From assembly GCF_010500925.1 (NCBI RefSeq), contig NZ_QVMG01000005.1, positions 62,001-126,000 on the forward strand: 64,000 nucleotides of DNA, written 5' to 3'. A model generated the notes under the pieces. It saw only the letters and a program-made list of their open reading frames with translations. It did not search any database and had not been told where the DNA came from. The position numbers and the translations under genes were made by a program. Below, piece after piece: positions 17,320-25,686 of this stretch. Source of the DNA: Parabacteroides sp. 52 (GTDB taxonomy: Bacteria > Bacteroidota > Bacteroidia > Bacteroidales > Tannerellaceae). Position 1 is the stretch's first letter; every line of letters starts with the position of its first letter.

Positions 17320-18717
17320 TTATTCCTCAATTATCGGGGGAAGCTCTTTTTCTGCCTGAAGGTTATACGTCTTCAGTAAAGCCCGGTAAAGTAATTCCCC
17401 CTGGTCGTAATATCCTTCTTTGGTAAAATGTATCCGGTCGCGCCCCATAAGTTTTTTATTGAACCATTTTTTATGGGAGTTCTTGCCACCTGTGGCTGTA
17501 AACAAATCCCAACAAGCGATTCCTTCCTCTTGTGCGATACGCACAAGTGCCTTTGCCGCCTTTTCCACATTCTCGTTGCGTACATAAGTGCGTTTCTTAT
17601 TCACCGTCACCCGTTTATAGCACTCTGCCGGAGTAGTCAATAAGAAAGCGGTATGTGGCATCTCCTTTTTCAACAAAGAGACAAAAGAGCGTACCTGTTC
17701 GGCAAATACCGCCTGACTGAAGCGGCGACCGAAAGTCTCATTCGTCCCCAGGGAAATAATCAACAGAGACGGGCGCAACACGGCCAATTGGCGGATATAT
17801 TCCCTATCGGTATAATGCACAAACATAGAGCCATTCACCCCGATGGAATGATACAACAGTCCCGATCCTCCATTGGTCAGGTTAAAACCGAAATACGTAT
17901 TTGTAAAAGAAGAAGCCGGCAACAAAGTATCCGTTCCCTGTTTCCTCCGCGTACTATGCAGTTGCAACGAGTCGGTCAAACAAGGAAGCCTAAACGTATC
18001 GGCCAAAATCCCCGGCACACACACCTCATTTGCCCATCTCGTTTCGACAAGATCTTTCCAAGGGCCTGTCGGTAACATCGGCATCGATTTTTCAGCACGA
18101 TAAAAGACGGCCTGATTGAATGTATATCCGGCGCCATTGACCGGTCCGATAGACACATCCAGGTTGATAGAAGGAGAAGCCGACTGTACTCCGATGCCCC
18201 CGATACCGGTAACGGTCTTTTTATCTCGCTGGATACAACGCCCGGCCACCCATTCACGCACGACTGAAGTAATATAATAATCATCCGGTTCATTCACCTT
18301 ACTGAGTTTCAAAGGTGCAATCCATCCACGCCCAGCATTGCCGAACTGCTGCTGCAACCGTCGCATCACCCTGCCGGGATAATAACCTGCCTGTATATGC
18401 GAATCTCCCAAATGAACGACCGTCACCACCGTATCCTTTCGATCCAATAACATCGATAGTTCCGAAAAAAACGGCTCCAACGAATGGGTAGGATCAATCA
18501 CCAGACAAAGAGAATCGATAGAAGGAATACTCACCGGAGCAACCGAATCCAACGCCACCCTTTGCACGCCTCTCTTTCCAACCACCGAGTCGGTGACTTC
18601 GACCTCTAACGAGACAGAGGCATAGGCAGATACCTGCACGCCTGTGAGGAACAGAAGAAGCACTGCCCACAGACAAAAAGGAAGGAAGCGATCAATGTAA
18701 CGCATGTTCTGCCTCAT
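17320..18717 (-). CDS. SGNH/GDSL-family protein 2 of an O-acylation operon
   Basis: Exported protein of about 465 aa with a signal segment (FLPFCLWAVLLLFLTGVQV) and an SGNH hydrolase fold. Block I is HLGDSHIQAGYYPG with the candidate serine, a block III-like LGTNETFG follows, and block V is DRIHFTKEGYYDQG with Asp and His two residues apart. Such partners of MBOAT proteins act as periplasmic O-acetyltransferases or esterases. The frame opens at 18747; ATGs at 18717 and 18705 are both plausible. Either makes the gene overlap the end of the upstream SGNH gene (18692), so translation is probably coupled. Confidence 0.82.
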   Translation of the reverse strand: MRQNMRYIDRFLPFCLWAVLLLFLTGVQVSAYASVSLEVEVTDSVVGKRGVQRVALDSVAPVSIPSIDSLCLVIDPTHSLEPFFSELSMLLDRKDTVVTVVHLGDSHIQAGYYPGRVMRRLQQQFGNAGRGWIAPLKLSKVNEPDDYYITSVVREWVAGRCIQRDKKTVTGIGGIGVQSASPSINLDVSIGPVNGAGYTFNQAVFYRAEKSMPMLPTGPWKDLVETRWANEVCVPGILADTFRLPCLTDSLQLHSTRRKQGTDTLLPASSFTNTYFGFNLTNGGSGLLYHSIGVNGSMFVHYTDREYIRQLAVLRPSLLIISLGTNETFGRRFSQAVFAEQVRSFVSLLKKEMPHTAFLLTTPAECYKRVTVNKKRTYVRNENVEKAAKALVRIAQEEGIACWDLFTATGGKNSHKKWFNKKLMGRDRIHFTKEGYYDQGELLYRALLKTYNLQAEKELPPIIEE

Positions 18718-20140
18718 CGTAAAATTCTTTTTCCAACAACAACGCATGCATCAACGCACGAGCCAACTCTTTCCCTCCGCGGAAGCCCATATGGGTATAA
18801 TCTTTGCTGGCCCAGTTTTTTTCCACATACTGCACCATACTGTTTTCTCCTCCCATAGCACCAAACATATTCCAAAAAGGAATAGCCGAGCGTTTAGCTA
18901 TCTGCCGCTGTGCATGTATCATCGCCAATACTTCCGGCATGGTTTCAAACCGCCCATCCACCTGATGACTGCGGTCGGTCACGCTTAACAGAAGAATGTC
19001 TGCCTGCGGGAAACATGCCTGCAAATGAGCAACGACCTTCACCATCCGTTGACTATACCATCCGTATTCAATCATATCTTCACTGACCACATTCAAGCCG
19101 TACTGTAATACAATCAGGTCGTAAGGACGTATCTCCGTCAGTTCTTTGCAACGTTCTTTATGCAAACGATCCAATATCATACCGGAATTTCCGCGAAGCG
19201 AAAAGTTATCTACGATCACACCGGATTCATCTTCCAAGGCGACTCCCAACGCCCGGAAACCTTCTGTTTGGCTAAAAATATATTCTACCTCCCGGATATC
19301 CCCCGTCATGATATTCTGTGTGATAGCTGTCGTGGGTGGCAATACCCGACTCAAGGTATCCGCTTCCCCATTCAATACCAATTGCATCCGGGTCTTTTCA
19401 TTCTGCTCATAGAGTAATTTGACAGAAGACACCTCCGTCAACGAAGGATAACGCAGACTGTTCTTTAGAGAAAGCCGGGCCCCTTCTTTGTCCGGTTCAA
19501 ACAAAGTACCCGACAATACATAAGCCTGTTCCTGGTCGTTGAGCATCGACCACGTCTTCCATCCCTCCATCTTCTGCCCCACGGTAGGACGAAACTGAGC
19601 CGTCACCGAAGACATCGGCACAAAACCTACGCCTCTCCCCCCGAACTCTTTCTGTAGCGCTGCACGAAAATCGGCCACCAGGATATCTCCTTCAATAAAA
19701 GAATCCCCCATAAAAGCAATACGGACAGGGCGTTTCATCTCATGCCTTTTGTTCAAAGCCATAAAGAAACGTTTCAAACCTATATGTCCGGGAGAATAAT
19801 CTTCGATATGCGTACCCGATACATCGGCCCCTTCTACGGCATAAGCCGCCTTGTATAAAGAATCGCGTAAGGCCAAGGCGGTCGAATCGATGCCTGTCGA
19901 TTGCATCACAGACTCGCGGATAGCCACCGTATCGACGACGACCGTATCTGCTTGCTGCAAGAATTGTTTGATAGAATCTAAAGAGGCTTTGGCCGGTTTT
20001 ACCCGTATATCCGACAATAAATCGACTTTTTTTATTTTATAACCGAACATTTCGTCCGGTAATGCATAGAGAGCCACACACACCAACAAGGCAATCAATA
20101 AAAGAGCCAGTACTCTTCCTAAATTATCTTCTTTATCCAT
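18692..20140 (-). CDS. SGNH/GDSL-family protein 1 of an O-acylation operon
   Basis: A 482-aa protein anchored by one N-terminal membrane segment (LALLLIALLVCVALYALP, residues about 10-27), with the rest probably periplasmic. SGNH motifs are FMGDSFIEGDILVADF (block I serine), LQYGLN (block III region) and the C-terminal DYTHMGFRGGKELARAL, which gives the Asp-x-x-His pair. It heads the operon with a second SGNH protein and an MBOAT acyltransferase. The two SGNH proteins share little beyond the motifs and general plan. They may divide transferase and esterase tasks or act on two positions; this is inference. Confidence 0.82.
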   Translation of the reverse strand: MDKEDNLGRVLALLLIALLVCVALYALPDEMFGYKIKKVDLLSDIRVKPAKASLDSIKQFLQQADTVVVDTVAIRESVMQSTGIDSTALALRDSLYKAAYAVEGADVSGTHIEDYSPGHIGLKRFFMALNKRHEMKRPVRIAFMGDSFIEGDILVADFRAALQKEFGGRGVGFVPMSSVTAQFRPTVGQKMEGWKTWSMLNDQEQAYVLSGTLFEPDKEGARLSLKNSLRYPSLTEVSSVKLLYEQNEKTRMQLVLNGEADTLSRVLPPTTAITQNIMTGDIREVEYIFSQTEGFRALGVALEDESGVIVDNFSLRGNSGMILDRLHKERCKELTEIRPYDLIVLQYGLNVVSEDMIEYGWYSQRMVKVVAHLQACFPQADILLLSVTDRSHQVDGRFETMPEVLAMIHAQRQIAKRSAIPFWNMFGAMGGENSMVQYVEKNWASKDYTHMGFRGGKELARALMHALLLEKEFYDEAEHALH

Positions 20141-20207
20141 CTATCTTTTTACTGTCTTCAATTTTCGGCAGCAAAGATAGTTATTTATACAAAGAACCGG
20201 CTTTTAT

Positions 20208-20807
20208 TCAGAGACCGAAATGGGATAAAAAGGCAGGCAACAAGCCGGGCTCCAAGAAAAGAGGATAAAGAAAGCCAAAAATCGCCCCATAAAAATGTGC
20301 CTTATGATTGATAGAGCCTCCCCCTTTCCGGACCATATACTGGCAATAGATCAGATACAGAACCCCAAACAAAATACCGGGCACAGGCAGGATGGCAAAC
20401 AATAAAACGGACCGCCAGGGATTGAATAATATATAAGCGAACAACACAGCCGAGACGGCTCCGGATGCTCCGATGGACACATAATTGGGTTGGTTCTTCT
20501 TTTGCAGCAAATCCGGGATGCTGGCAGCTAATATGCCTCCCAAATAAAGACCGATAAAAGCCAATGGACCGAATCCCATATAACCGAACATACGCTCCAT
20601 CTCCGTTCCAAAAGAATAAAAGGTAAACATATTCACCAATAAATGCAGAGAGTCGGCATGCACAAAACCATGGGTAATCATTCGGTACCACTCTTTATTT
20701 CGTACCACCCGATACGGAACAAAAGCCAACTTCATAAAAAGGTTCGCCTGGGAAAAACAACTGAAAGAGACAAAGAGAGTCGTTATTATTATCAGATAGG
20801 TCATCAT
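20208..20807 (-). CDS. Rhomboid family intramembrane serine protease
   Basis: About 200 aa with six hydrophobic segments. The catalytic serine is in VSIGASGAVSAV, the catalytic histidine in HKAHFYGAIFGFLYP, and the conserved first-loop motif is WYRMITHGFVHADSLHLLVN. It cleaves substrates within the membrane. The frame is open from 20966, but that extension translates palindromic repeats, and the -7 box TATGTTTG (20828-20835, minus strand) lies inside it. The start is therefore 20807 or the adjacent ATG at 20804, just 20 bp from the -7 box. No obvious substrate is encoded nearby. Confidence 0.9.
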   Translation of the reverse strand: MMTYLIIITTLFVSFSCFSQANLFMKLAFVPYRVVRNKEWYRMITHGFVHADSLHLLVNMFTFYSFGTEMERMFGYMGFGPLAFIGLYLGGILAASIPDLLQKKNQPNYVSIGASGAVSAVLFAYILFNPWRSVLLFAILPVPGILFGVLYLIYCQYMVRKGGGSINHKAHFYGAIFGFLYPLFLEPGLLPAFLSHFGL

Positions 20808-20827
20808 AAGCTCATTGTATTTGCCTG

Positions 20828-20835
20828 CAAACATA
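20828..20835 (-). promoter_or_regulatory. -7 box that fixes the rhomboid start
   Basis: The minus strand reads TATGTTTG (TAnnTTTG) 20 bp before the ATG pair at 20807/20804, implying a very short leader. Confidence 0.55.
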
Positions 20836-20903
20836 CATAAAATCCCCTGTTTATTGCCTTTTCCCGGTATATAACCGCGGCTTTTTCCGCAAACAAATAA
20901 AAT

Positions 20904-20987
20904 TGCCGATAATCGTCGACACTTGTGCCGATATATGTCGACATTTTTGCTGATATATGTCGACATTTTTGCTGATATATATCGGCA
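20904..20987. repeat. Four-unit 22-bp-period palindromic array, copy 2
   Basis: Units start at 20904, 20926, 20948 and 20970. They read TGCCGATAATCGTCGACA, TGCCGATATATGTCGACA, TGCTGATATATGTCGACA and TGCTGATATATATCGGCA, separated by CTTG, TTTT and TTTT. The last unit is identical to the third unit of the array at 504-587. The array lies between the divergent rhomboid and exonuclease genes. Confidence 0.9.
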
Positions 20988-21020
20988 TTTTTAATCCCCC
21001 CCTTTTTAACTTATCTAATC

Positions 21021-21096
21021 TAACTCCTTTGACTCCTCTAACTCCTTTAACTCCTTTAACTCCTTTGACTCCTTTGACTCCTCTAACTCCTTTCCC
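21021..21096. repeat. 9-bp tandem repeat (ACTCCTTTR family)
   Basis: About eight copies of a 9-bp unit, variants of ACTCCTTTA, ACTCCTTTG and ACTCCTCTA, run head to tail. All pyrimidine-rich runs are on the plus strand. The tract sits between array 2 and the exonuclease promoter. Its translation is a spurious GVKGV-type repeat. Confidence 0.85.
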
Positions 21097-21148
21097 TTTG
21101 TTTTGTATACAAAAAAACAAAGAGATAGTATCGTATGAATATTCTTCT

Positions 21149-21156
21149 TATTTTTG
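21149..21156 (+). promoter_or_regulatory. -7 box for the exonuclease gene
   Basis: TATTTTTG matches TAnnTTTG 31 bp before the ATG at 21188. Confidence 0.5.
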
Positions 21157-21187
21157 TCTGGAATAATACGACTTCAAAAAAACACAA

Positions 21188-21754
21188 ATGAAATTACTTT
21201 TCTTTGATTTAGAAACAACAGGGGTGAAGTATTGGAGAAACGGTATACACCAGATAAGCGGGGAGATTGTTATTGATGGAGAGACCAAGGAGTTCTTCAA
21301 CTTCAATGTGCGCCCCAACCCGCAATGCGATATTGAAGAAGAGGCCTTACGTGTTTGCAATGTGAGCCGGGAACAGATAATGGCCTATCCTCCCATGCAT
21401 GAGGTATATACGCAATTTGTAGAAATGCTTTCCCGCTATGTCGATAAGTATAAAAAGGAAGATAAATTTTTTCTGGTAGGATATAACAATGCGTCCTTCG
21501 ACAACAATTTCTTAAAAGCATTCTTTGTCCAGAACAAGGACAATTACTTCTACTCCTGGTTTTGGGTAAATTCTATCGATGTAATGGTTTTGGCCAGTCT
21601 CCATCTGGCGGAAAAACGGCATACGATGCCCGACTTCAAATTGGAAACCGTCGCCAGGCATTTAGGAATCGCATTGGATGCAAGCAAGTTACACGATGCA
21701 GCCTATGATATCCAATTAACCAAAGAGGTATATCAGAAGATGGGAAAAATGTAA
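21188..21754 (+). CDS. DnaQ-like 3'-5' exonuclease (DEDD family)
   Basis: The 188-aa protein has the exonuclease fold of the DNA polymerase III epsilon subunit. Exo I is FFDLETTG at residues 5-12, Exo II is VGYNNASFDNNFL near residue 100, and Exo III is HDAAYDIQLT near residue 170, which gives the DEDDh set of acidic residues and histidine. There is no added domain, so it may proofread with a polymerase, trim RNA, or act alone. It is followed after 8 bp by the amidase gene and is probably cotranscribed with it. The gene has its own -7 box at 21149-21156. Confidence 0.88.
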   Translation: MKLLFFDLETTGVKYWRNGIHQISGEIVIDGETKEFFNFNVRPNPQCDIEEEALRVCNVSREQIMAYPPMHEVYTQFVEMLSRYVDKYKKEDKFFLVGYNNASFDNNFLKAFFVQNKDNYFYSWFWVNSIDVMVLASLHLAEKRHTMPDFKLETVARHLGIALDASKLHDAAYDIQLTKEVYQKMGKM

Positions 21755-21762
21755 AGACAGGG

Positions 21763-22779
21763 ATGAAAGGCTGCATACTACTCTATATCATCTTCCTTTT
21801 ATTCAATTGTTACCCCTCACAGGCACAAGAAAAAGCACTGCCCAAAAGAGGTGATGGCATCGTCACCTTCCTGCGCCGACACAACCGGTCGGAAGCGGTG
21901 TATCAAAAAGAATTCATCGAGCTTAACAAAGGTAAATTCGGGAAAAACAATACCCTGCAATGGGGCGTTGCCTACCAACTGCCTCCTTTAAAAACCCAAA
22001 CCGCCTCAGCCCCTTCCCCGAAAAAACCCTCCTCCTCCCCTAAAAAAAAGCAGGAACCATTGTTTGGCAAAAACCTGGCATCCTACGAAATCCTCTCCAC
22101 CGAACTCAAAGGAGCCTGTTTTTATGTCGTCTGCGGACATGGAGGACCGGATCCGGGAGCCATCGGCAAAATGGGAAAATACGAACTGCATGAAGACGAA
22201 TACGCTTACGACATAAGCCTGCGCCTGGCACGTAACCTCCTGATGCGGGGAGCCCTTGTCTATATCATCATACAGGATGCACAAGATGGCATCCGGGAAG
22301 AACGTATCCTGAAAAACAGCAAACGCGAAACATGCATGGGAAGCCGTATCCCGCTTAACCAAATCGAAAGGTTGAATCAGCGTTCTAACAAAATCAATGC
22401 CCTCTACCACAAAGACAAACCGGCCTACAGCCGGGCAATATTCATTCATATAGACAGCCGGAGCAAACACAAAAGCACCGATGTGTTCTTTTATCACTCC
22501 AACAGCCGCGAGAGCCGGAGCCTGGCCCTTACGATGCGCAATACCTTTTCCCAAAAATACAGGATACATCAACCCAACCGGGGATTTACCGGATATGTGG
22601 AACACCGCAAACTACATGTTTTAAACAAAACCCAACCCACCTCCCTCTTTGTGGAATTGGGAAATATACAAAACAGCTATGATCAGCAGCGTATCGTTTT
22701 AAACAACAACCGCCAGGCATTGGCCAACTGGTTATGCGAAGGTTTTATCCTGGATTATAAACATTCGCGCAAAAAATAA
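21763..22779 (+). CDS. N-acetylmuramoyl-L-alanine amidase, AmiC type
   Basis: Zinc amidase that cuts the bond between N-acetylmuramic acid and L-alanine in peptidoglycan. The 338-aa precursor has a signal peptide (MKGCILLYIIFLLFNCYPSQ) and a proline/lysine-rich linker near residues 80-100. The amidase_3 domain starts at about residue 125: zinc ligands lie in VCGHGGPDPGA, HEDEYAYDI and FIHIDS, and the catalytic glutamate in LFVELGN. The segment before the linker (GDGIVTFLRRHN) resembles a LysM-like or targeting region but is not certain. It acts in the periplasm, probably in cell separation. It lies 8 bp after the exonuclease gene. Confidence 0.88.
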   Translation: MKGCILLYIIFLLFNCYPSQAQEKALPKRGDGIVTFLRRHNRSEAVYQKEFIELNKGKFGKNNTLQWGVAYQLPPLKTQTASAPSPKKPSSSPKKKQEPLFGKNLASYEILSTELKGACFYVVCGHGGPDPGAIGKMGKYELHEDEYAYDISLRLARNLLMRGALVYIIIQDAQDGIREERILKNSKRETCMGSRIPLNQIERLNQRSNKINALYHKDKPAYSRAIFIHIDSRSKHKSTDVFFYHSNSRESRSLALTMRNTFSQKYRIHQPNRGFTGYVEHRKLHVLNKTQPTSLFVELGNIQNSYDQQRIVLNNNRQALANWLCEGFILDYKHSRKK

Positions 22780-22790
22780 AAAACAAAGAA

Positions 22791-22840
22791 TCCTTTTATA
22801 AAGGAAAGGAATTCCTTGCATTTTATGCCCTTTTATTACT
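22791..22840 (+). terminator. Putative terminator after the amidase gene
   Basis: Two adjacent small hairpins, TCCTTT-TAT-AAAGGA (22791-22805) and the palindrome AAGGAATTCCTT (22806-22817), precede a T-rich stretch. Confidence 0.45.
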
Positions 22841-22860
22841 TTTTAAATCCATTACTTTAT

Positions 22861-22868
22861 TACCTTTG
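22861..22868 (+). promoter_or_regulatory. -7 box for the radical SAM - TldD - TldE operon
   Basis: TACCTTTG, an exact TAnnTTTG match, lies 33 bp before the ATG at 22902. Confidence 0.55.
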
Positions 22869-22901
22869 TCTGCCTGAGAAAATGAAAACGCTATAATATC
22901 A

Positions 22902-24140
22902 ATGAATAATACCGTCATTTCACCCTTTGCTAAACCCATGTATGTAATGCTAAAGCCAGCCGGTTCGGTATGCAACCTGGCTTGTGAGTATTGTTACTAT
23001 CTGGAAAAAGGCAAGTTCTATCCGGAGGTGAAAAACCAGATTATGTCGGAGCAACTATTGGAAAAGTTCATCCGGGAGTATCTGGAAAGTCAGACCATGG
23101 CGCAGGTACTCTTCACCTGGCACGGAGGAGAAACACTGATGCGTCCGATCAGCTTTTATAAAAAGGCATTGGAATTGCAACATAAATACGGTAGAGGCCG
23201 GCAGATAGACAATTGCATTCAGACCAACGGGACCTTGCTGACAGAGGAATGGTGCCGTTTCTTTAAAGAGAATAATTTCCTGGTAGGTGTCTCTATCGAC
23301 GGTCCCCAGGAGTTTCACGATGAATACCGCCGCAACCGGCAAGGCCTTCCTTCTTTTTACAAGGTGATGAAAGGCATTCAACTGTTGAAAAAATACCAGG
23401 TAGAATACAATGCCATGGCGGTTGTCAACGATTACAACGTGGATTATCCGCTGGAGTTCTACCATTTCTTCAAAGAGATTGATTGCCATTATATACAATT
23501 TGCTCCTATCGTGGAACGGTTGGTGCAACATACAGACGGAACCCAACTCACTTCTCCCGAACAACAGGATGCGCGGATCGAATTGGCTCCCTTCTCCGTC
23601 GATCCGGAGAAATGGGGCAACTTCCTTTGTACCCTCTTCGACGAATGGTTGAAAGAGGACGTTGGTACCTATTATATCCAGTTGTTCGATTCCACCCTGG
23701 CCAACTGGGTGGGAGAACAGCCGGGGGTATGCACGCTGGCACGCCAATGCGGACATGCCGGGGTTATGGAATTCAATGGAGACCTGTATGCATGCGATCA
23801 TTATGTTTTCCCGGAATACAAACTGGGGAATATACATACACATACATTAACAGAAATGATGTATAGCCCGCGTCAACTCCAGTTCGGCGCAGACAAACAC
23901 GAGAAGTTACCGATGCAGTGCAAGAGCTGTAAGTATCTTTTTGCCTGTAACGGAGAATGTCCCAAGAACCGGTTCCTGCATACGCCTGAGGGCGAGCCCG
24001 GCTTAAACTATCTTTGCAAAGGGTATAAGCAGTTTTTTGCACATGTAGCACCCTATATGGACTTTATGAAAAAAGAATTATTAGCTGAACGTCCCCCTGC
24101 CCATGTGATGCAGTGGGCCAAGTCAGTAAATAAACAGTAA
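22902..24140 (+). CDS. Radical SAM/SPASM enzyme, anaerobic sulfatase-maturase type
   Basis: The 412-aa protein carries the radical SAM cluster CNLACEYC at Cys24, Cys28 and Cys31, followed by FTWHGGETLMR and IQTNGTLL. Its C-terminal SPASM region has CGHAGVMEFNGDLYACDHY and CKSCKYLFACNGECPKNRF, enough cysteines for two auxiliary [4Fe-4S] clusters. This pattern is that of anSME (Bacteroides ChuR), which turns a sulfatase cysteine or serine into formylglycine. No sulfatase gene lies in the window. It is the first gene of a tight operon with tldD (3-bp gap) and tldE. The maturase call is likely, but a peptide-modifying role cannot be excluded. Confidence 0.88.
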   Translation: MNNTVISPFAKPMYVMLKPAGSVCNLACEYCYYLEKGKFYPEVKNQIMSEQLLEKFIREYLESQTMAQVLFTWHGGETLMRPISFYKKALELQHKYGRGRQIDNCIQTNGTLLTEEWCRFFKENNFLVGVSIDGPQEFHDEYRRNRQGLPSFYKVMKGIQLLKKYQVEYNAMAVVNDYNVDYPLEFYHFFKEIDCHYIQFAPIVERLVQHTDGTQLTSPEQQDARIELAPFSVDPEKWGNFLCTLFDEWLKEDVGTYYIQLFDSTLANWVGEQPGVCTLARQCGHAGVMEFNGDLYACDHYVFPEYKLGNIHTHTLTEMMYSPRQLQFGADKHEKLPMQCKSCKYLFACNGECPKNRFLHTPEGEPGLNYLCKGYKQFFAHVAPYMDFMKKELLAERPPAHVMQWAKSVNKQ

Positions 24141-24143
24141 TTT

Positions 24144-25685
24144 ATGAAATATAACAGACGTGATTTTATTAAAACAGGAGGTATGGTCATGCTTGGTTCC
24201 TTAGCGTCTCCTTCGCTTTTTGGAAATGCTTTGGCTCATGGAGGCAAAGTAGATCAGGCCACCGGAATTATGTATGCCCTGAATCATTTTGGGGTGAGTG
24301 AAAACGACTTGAAAAAAGTATTGACCGCTGCCCTGGAGAAAGGGGGAGATTATGCCGATCTTTATTTCGAGCATTCTTTTCGTAACAATGTAGGCTTACA
24401 GGATGGTGCGGTGAACCGGGCCTCTTCCAATATCGACTTTGGAGTGGGTGTCCGCGTATTGGCAGGCGACCAGACCGGATATGCCTATGTGGAGAATGTC
24501 ACCATGGAGGAAATGTTAAATGCAGCTCGCACGGCTGCACGTATTGCGACAGGTACCGTTTCTGCCAAGAAACCGGTGGATCTGACCGAGAAAAAGGATA
24601 AAGGTGACTATTACAGCATACAAACATCCTGGGATGAGATTGCTGTCAAAGAGAAAATGCCTTACCTGCAGAAACTCAATGATAAGATATTCGCATTAGA
24701 CAACCGGGTAAATAAGGTAATGGCCTCTTTGGGGGATACTACCTCGCATATTTTCTTTTGCAACTCGGAAGGTTTGATGTATTACGATTACCGCCCGATG
24801 GTAACCCTGAGTGCTATGTGTATCATGCAGGAGAATGATAAGATTGAGAATTCATACGCCGCCCGTGCTTTCCGTATGGGTACCGAATTCCTGACCGACG
24901 AATTGATCGACGAAGTTGCCCAGGAAGCCATAAAGAAAACCTCTATCCTTTTCCAGGCAATCAAACCCAAAGGGGGAGAAATGCCGGTCGTTATGGGCGC
25001 CGGAGGATCGGGTATCTTATTACACGAAGCCATCGGACATGCTTTTGAAGCCGACTTCAACCGCAAGAACACCTCTATCTTCTCCGATCTGTTGAATAAG
25101 AAAGTTTGTAACGAACATATCAACGTGGTCGATGACGGTACCATTCCTTTCAACAGAGGATCTGTTAATGTGGACGACGAAGGGGTAAACGGACAAAAAA
25201 CATATATCGTCAAAGAGGGTATCCTGACCAGTTACCTCCACGACCGTATCAGTGCGCAACATTACGGTATCCCTTCTACCGGAAACGGACGTCGGGAATC
25301 CTTCCGTCATATGCCTATACCGCGTATGCGTGCAACCTATATGGAAGCCGGCAATGTGACTGAAGAAGAGATGATCTCGACTGTAAAGAAAGGGATTTAT
25401 GCCGCCACCTTCACCAACGGACAGGTGCAGATCGGGGCGGGTGACTTCACCTTCTTTGTCAAAGACGGTTACCTGATCGAAGACGGTAAACTGACCCAAC
25501 CGATAAAAGATATCAATATCATTGGCAATGGCCCGAAAGCGTTGGCTGATATCACCATGGTGGGTAATAATTATAAAATGGACAACGGAACCTGGACCTG
25601 TGGGAAAGACGGACAATCCTGTCCGGTTACCTGTGGTATGCCGTCGGCCTTAGTAAGTAAATTAACGGTAGGAGGAGAAAGCTGA
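24144..25685 (+). CDS. tldD: TldD-type metalloprotease with Tat signal peptide
   Basis: Catalytic subunit of the TldD/TldE zinc protease, which in other bacteria degrades peptides and removes RiPP leader sequences. The 513-aa protein starts with a twin-arginine signal (NRRDFIKTGGMVMLGSLAS), so it should be exported folded. The zinc motif is LLHEAIGHAFEAD (His294, Glu295, His299), and a GVGVRVLAGDQTGYAYV segment typical of the family lies near residue 100. Its stop is 1 bp from the tldE start and its start 3 bp from the radical SAM stop. E. coli TldD is cytosolic, so the export signal is the odd feature; exported versions occur in Bacteroidetes. Confidence 0.93.
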   Translation: MKYNRRDFIKTGGMVMLGSLASPSLFGNALAHGGKVDQATGIMYALNHFGVSENDLKKVLTAALEKGGDYADLYFEHSFRNNVGLQDGAVNRASSNIDFGVGVRVLAGDQTGYAYVENVTMEEMLNAARTAARIATGTVSAKKPVDLTEKKDKGDYYSIQTSWDEIAVKEKMPYLQKLNDKIFALDNRVNKVMASLGDTTSHIFFCNSEGLMYYDYRPMVTLSAMCIMQENDKIENSYAARAFRMGTEFLTDELIDEVAQEAIKKTSILFQAIKPKGGEMPVVMGAGGSGILLHEAIGHAFEADFNRKNTSIFSDLLNKKVCNEHINVVDDGTIPFNRGSVNVDDEGVNGQKTYIVKEGILTSYLHDRISAQHYGIPSTGNGRRESFRHMPIPRMRATYMEAGNVTEEEMISTVKKGIYAATFTNGQVQIGAGDFTFFVKDGYLIEDGKLTQPIKDINIIGNGPKALADITMVGNNYKMDNGTWTCGKDGQSCPVTCGMPSALVSKLTVGGES

Positions 25686-25686
25686 T

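Noticed and set aside
20808-20966. N-terminal extension of the rhomboid frame
   Set aside because: It covers part of array 2 and a -7 box, so it cannot be part of the normal message.
20851-21120. Minus-strand frame encoding GVKGV repeats
   Set aside because: It is the translation of the 9-bp tandem repeat plus array 2 and has no credible start or homologue.
22006-22605. Antisense frame (199 aa) opposite the amidase gene
   Set aside because: No recognisable motif or promoter, while the sense amidase is complete.
23055-23843. Long antisense frame (262 aa) opposite the radical SAM gene
   Set aside because: The plus-strand protein has all family motifs; the antisense frame has none and arises from codon bias.
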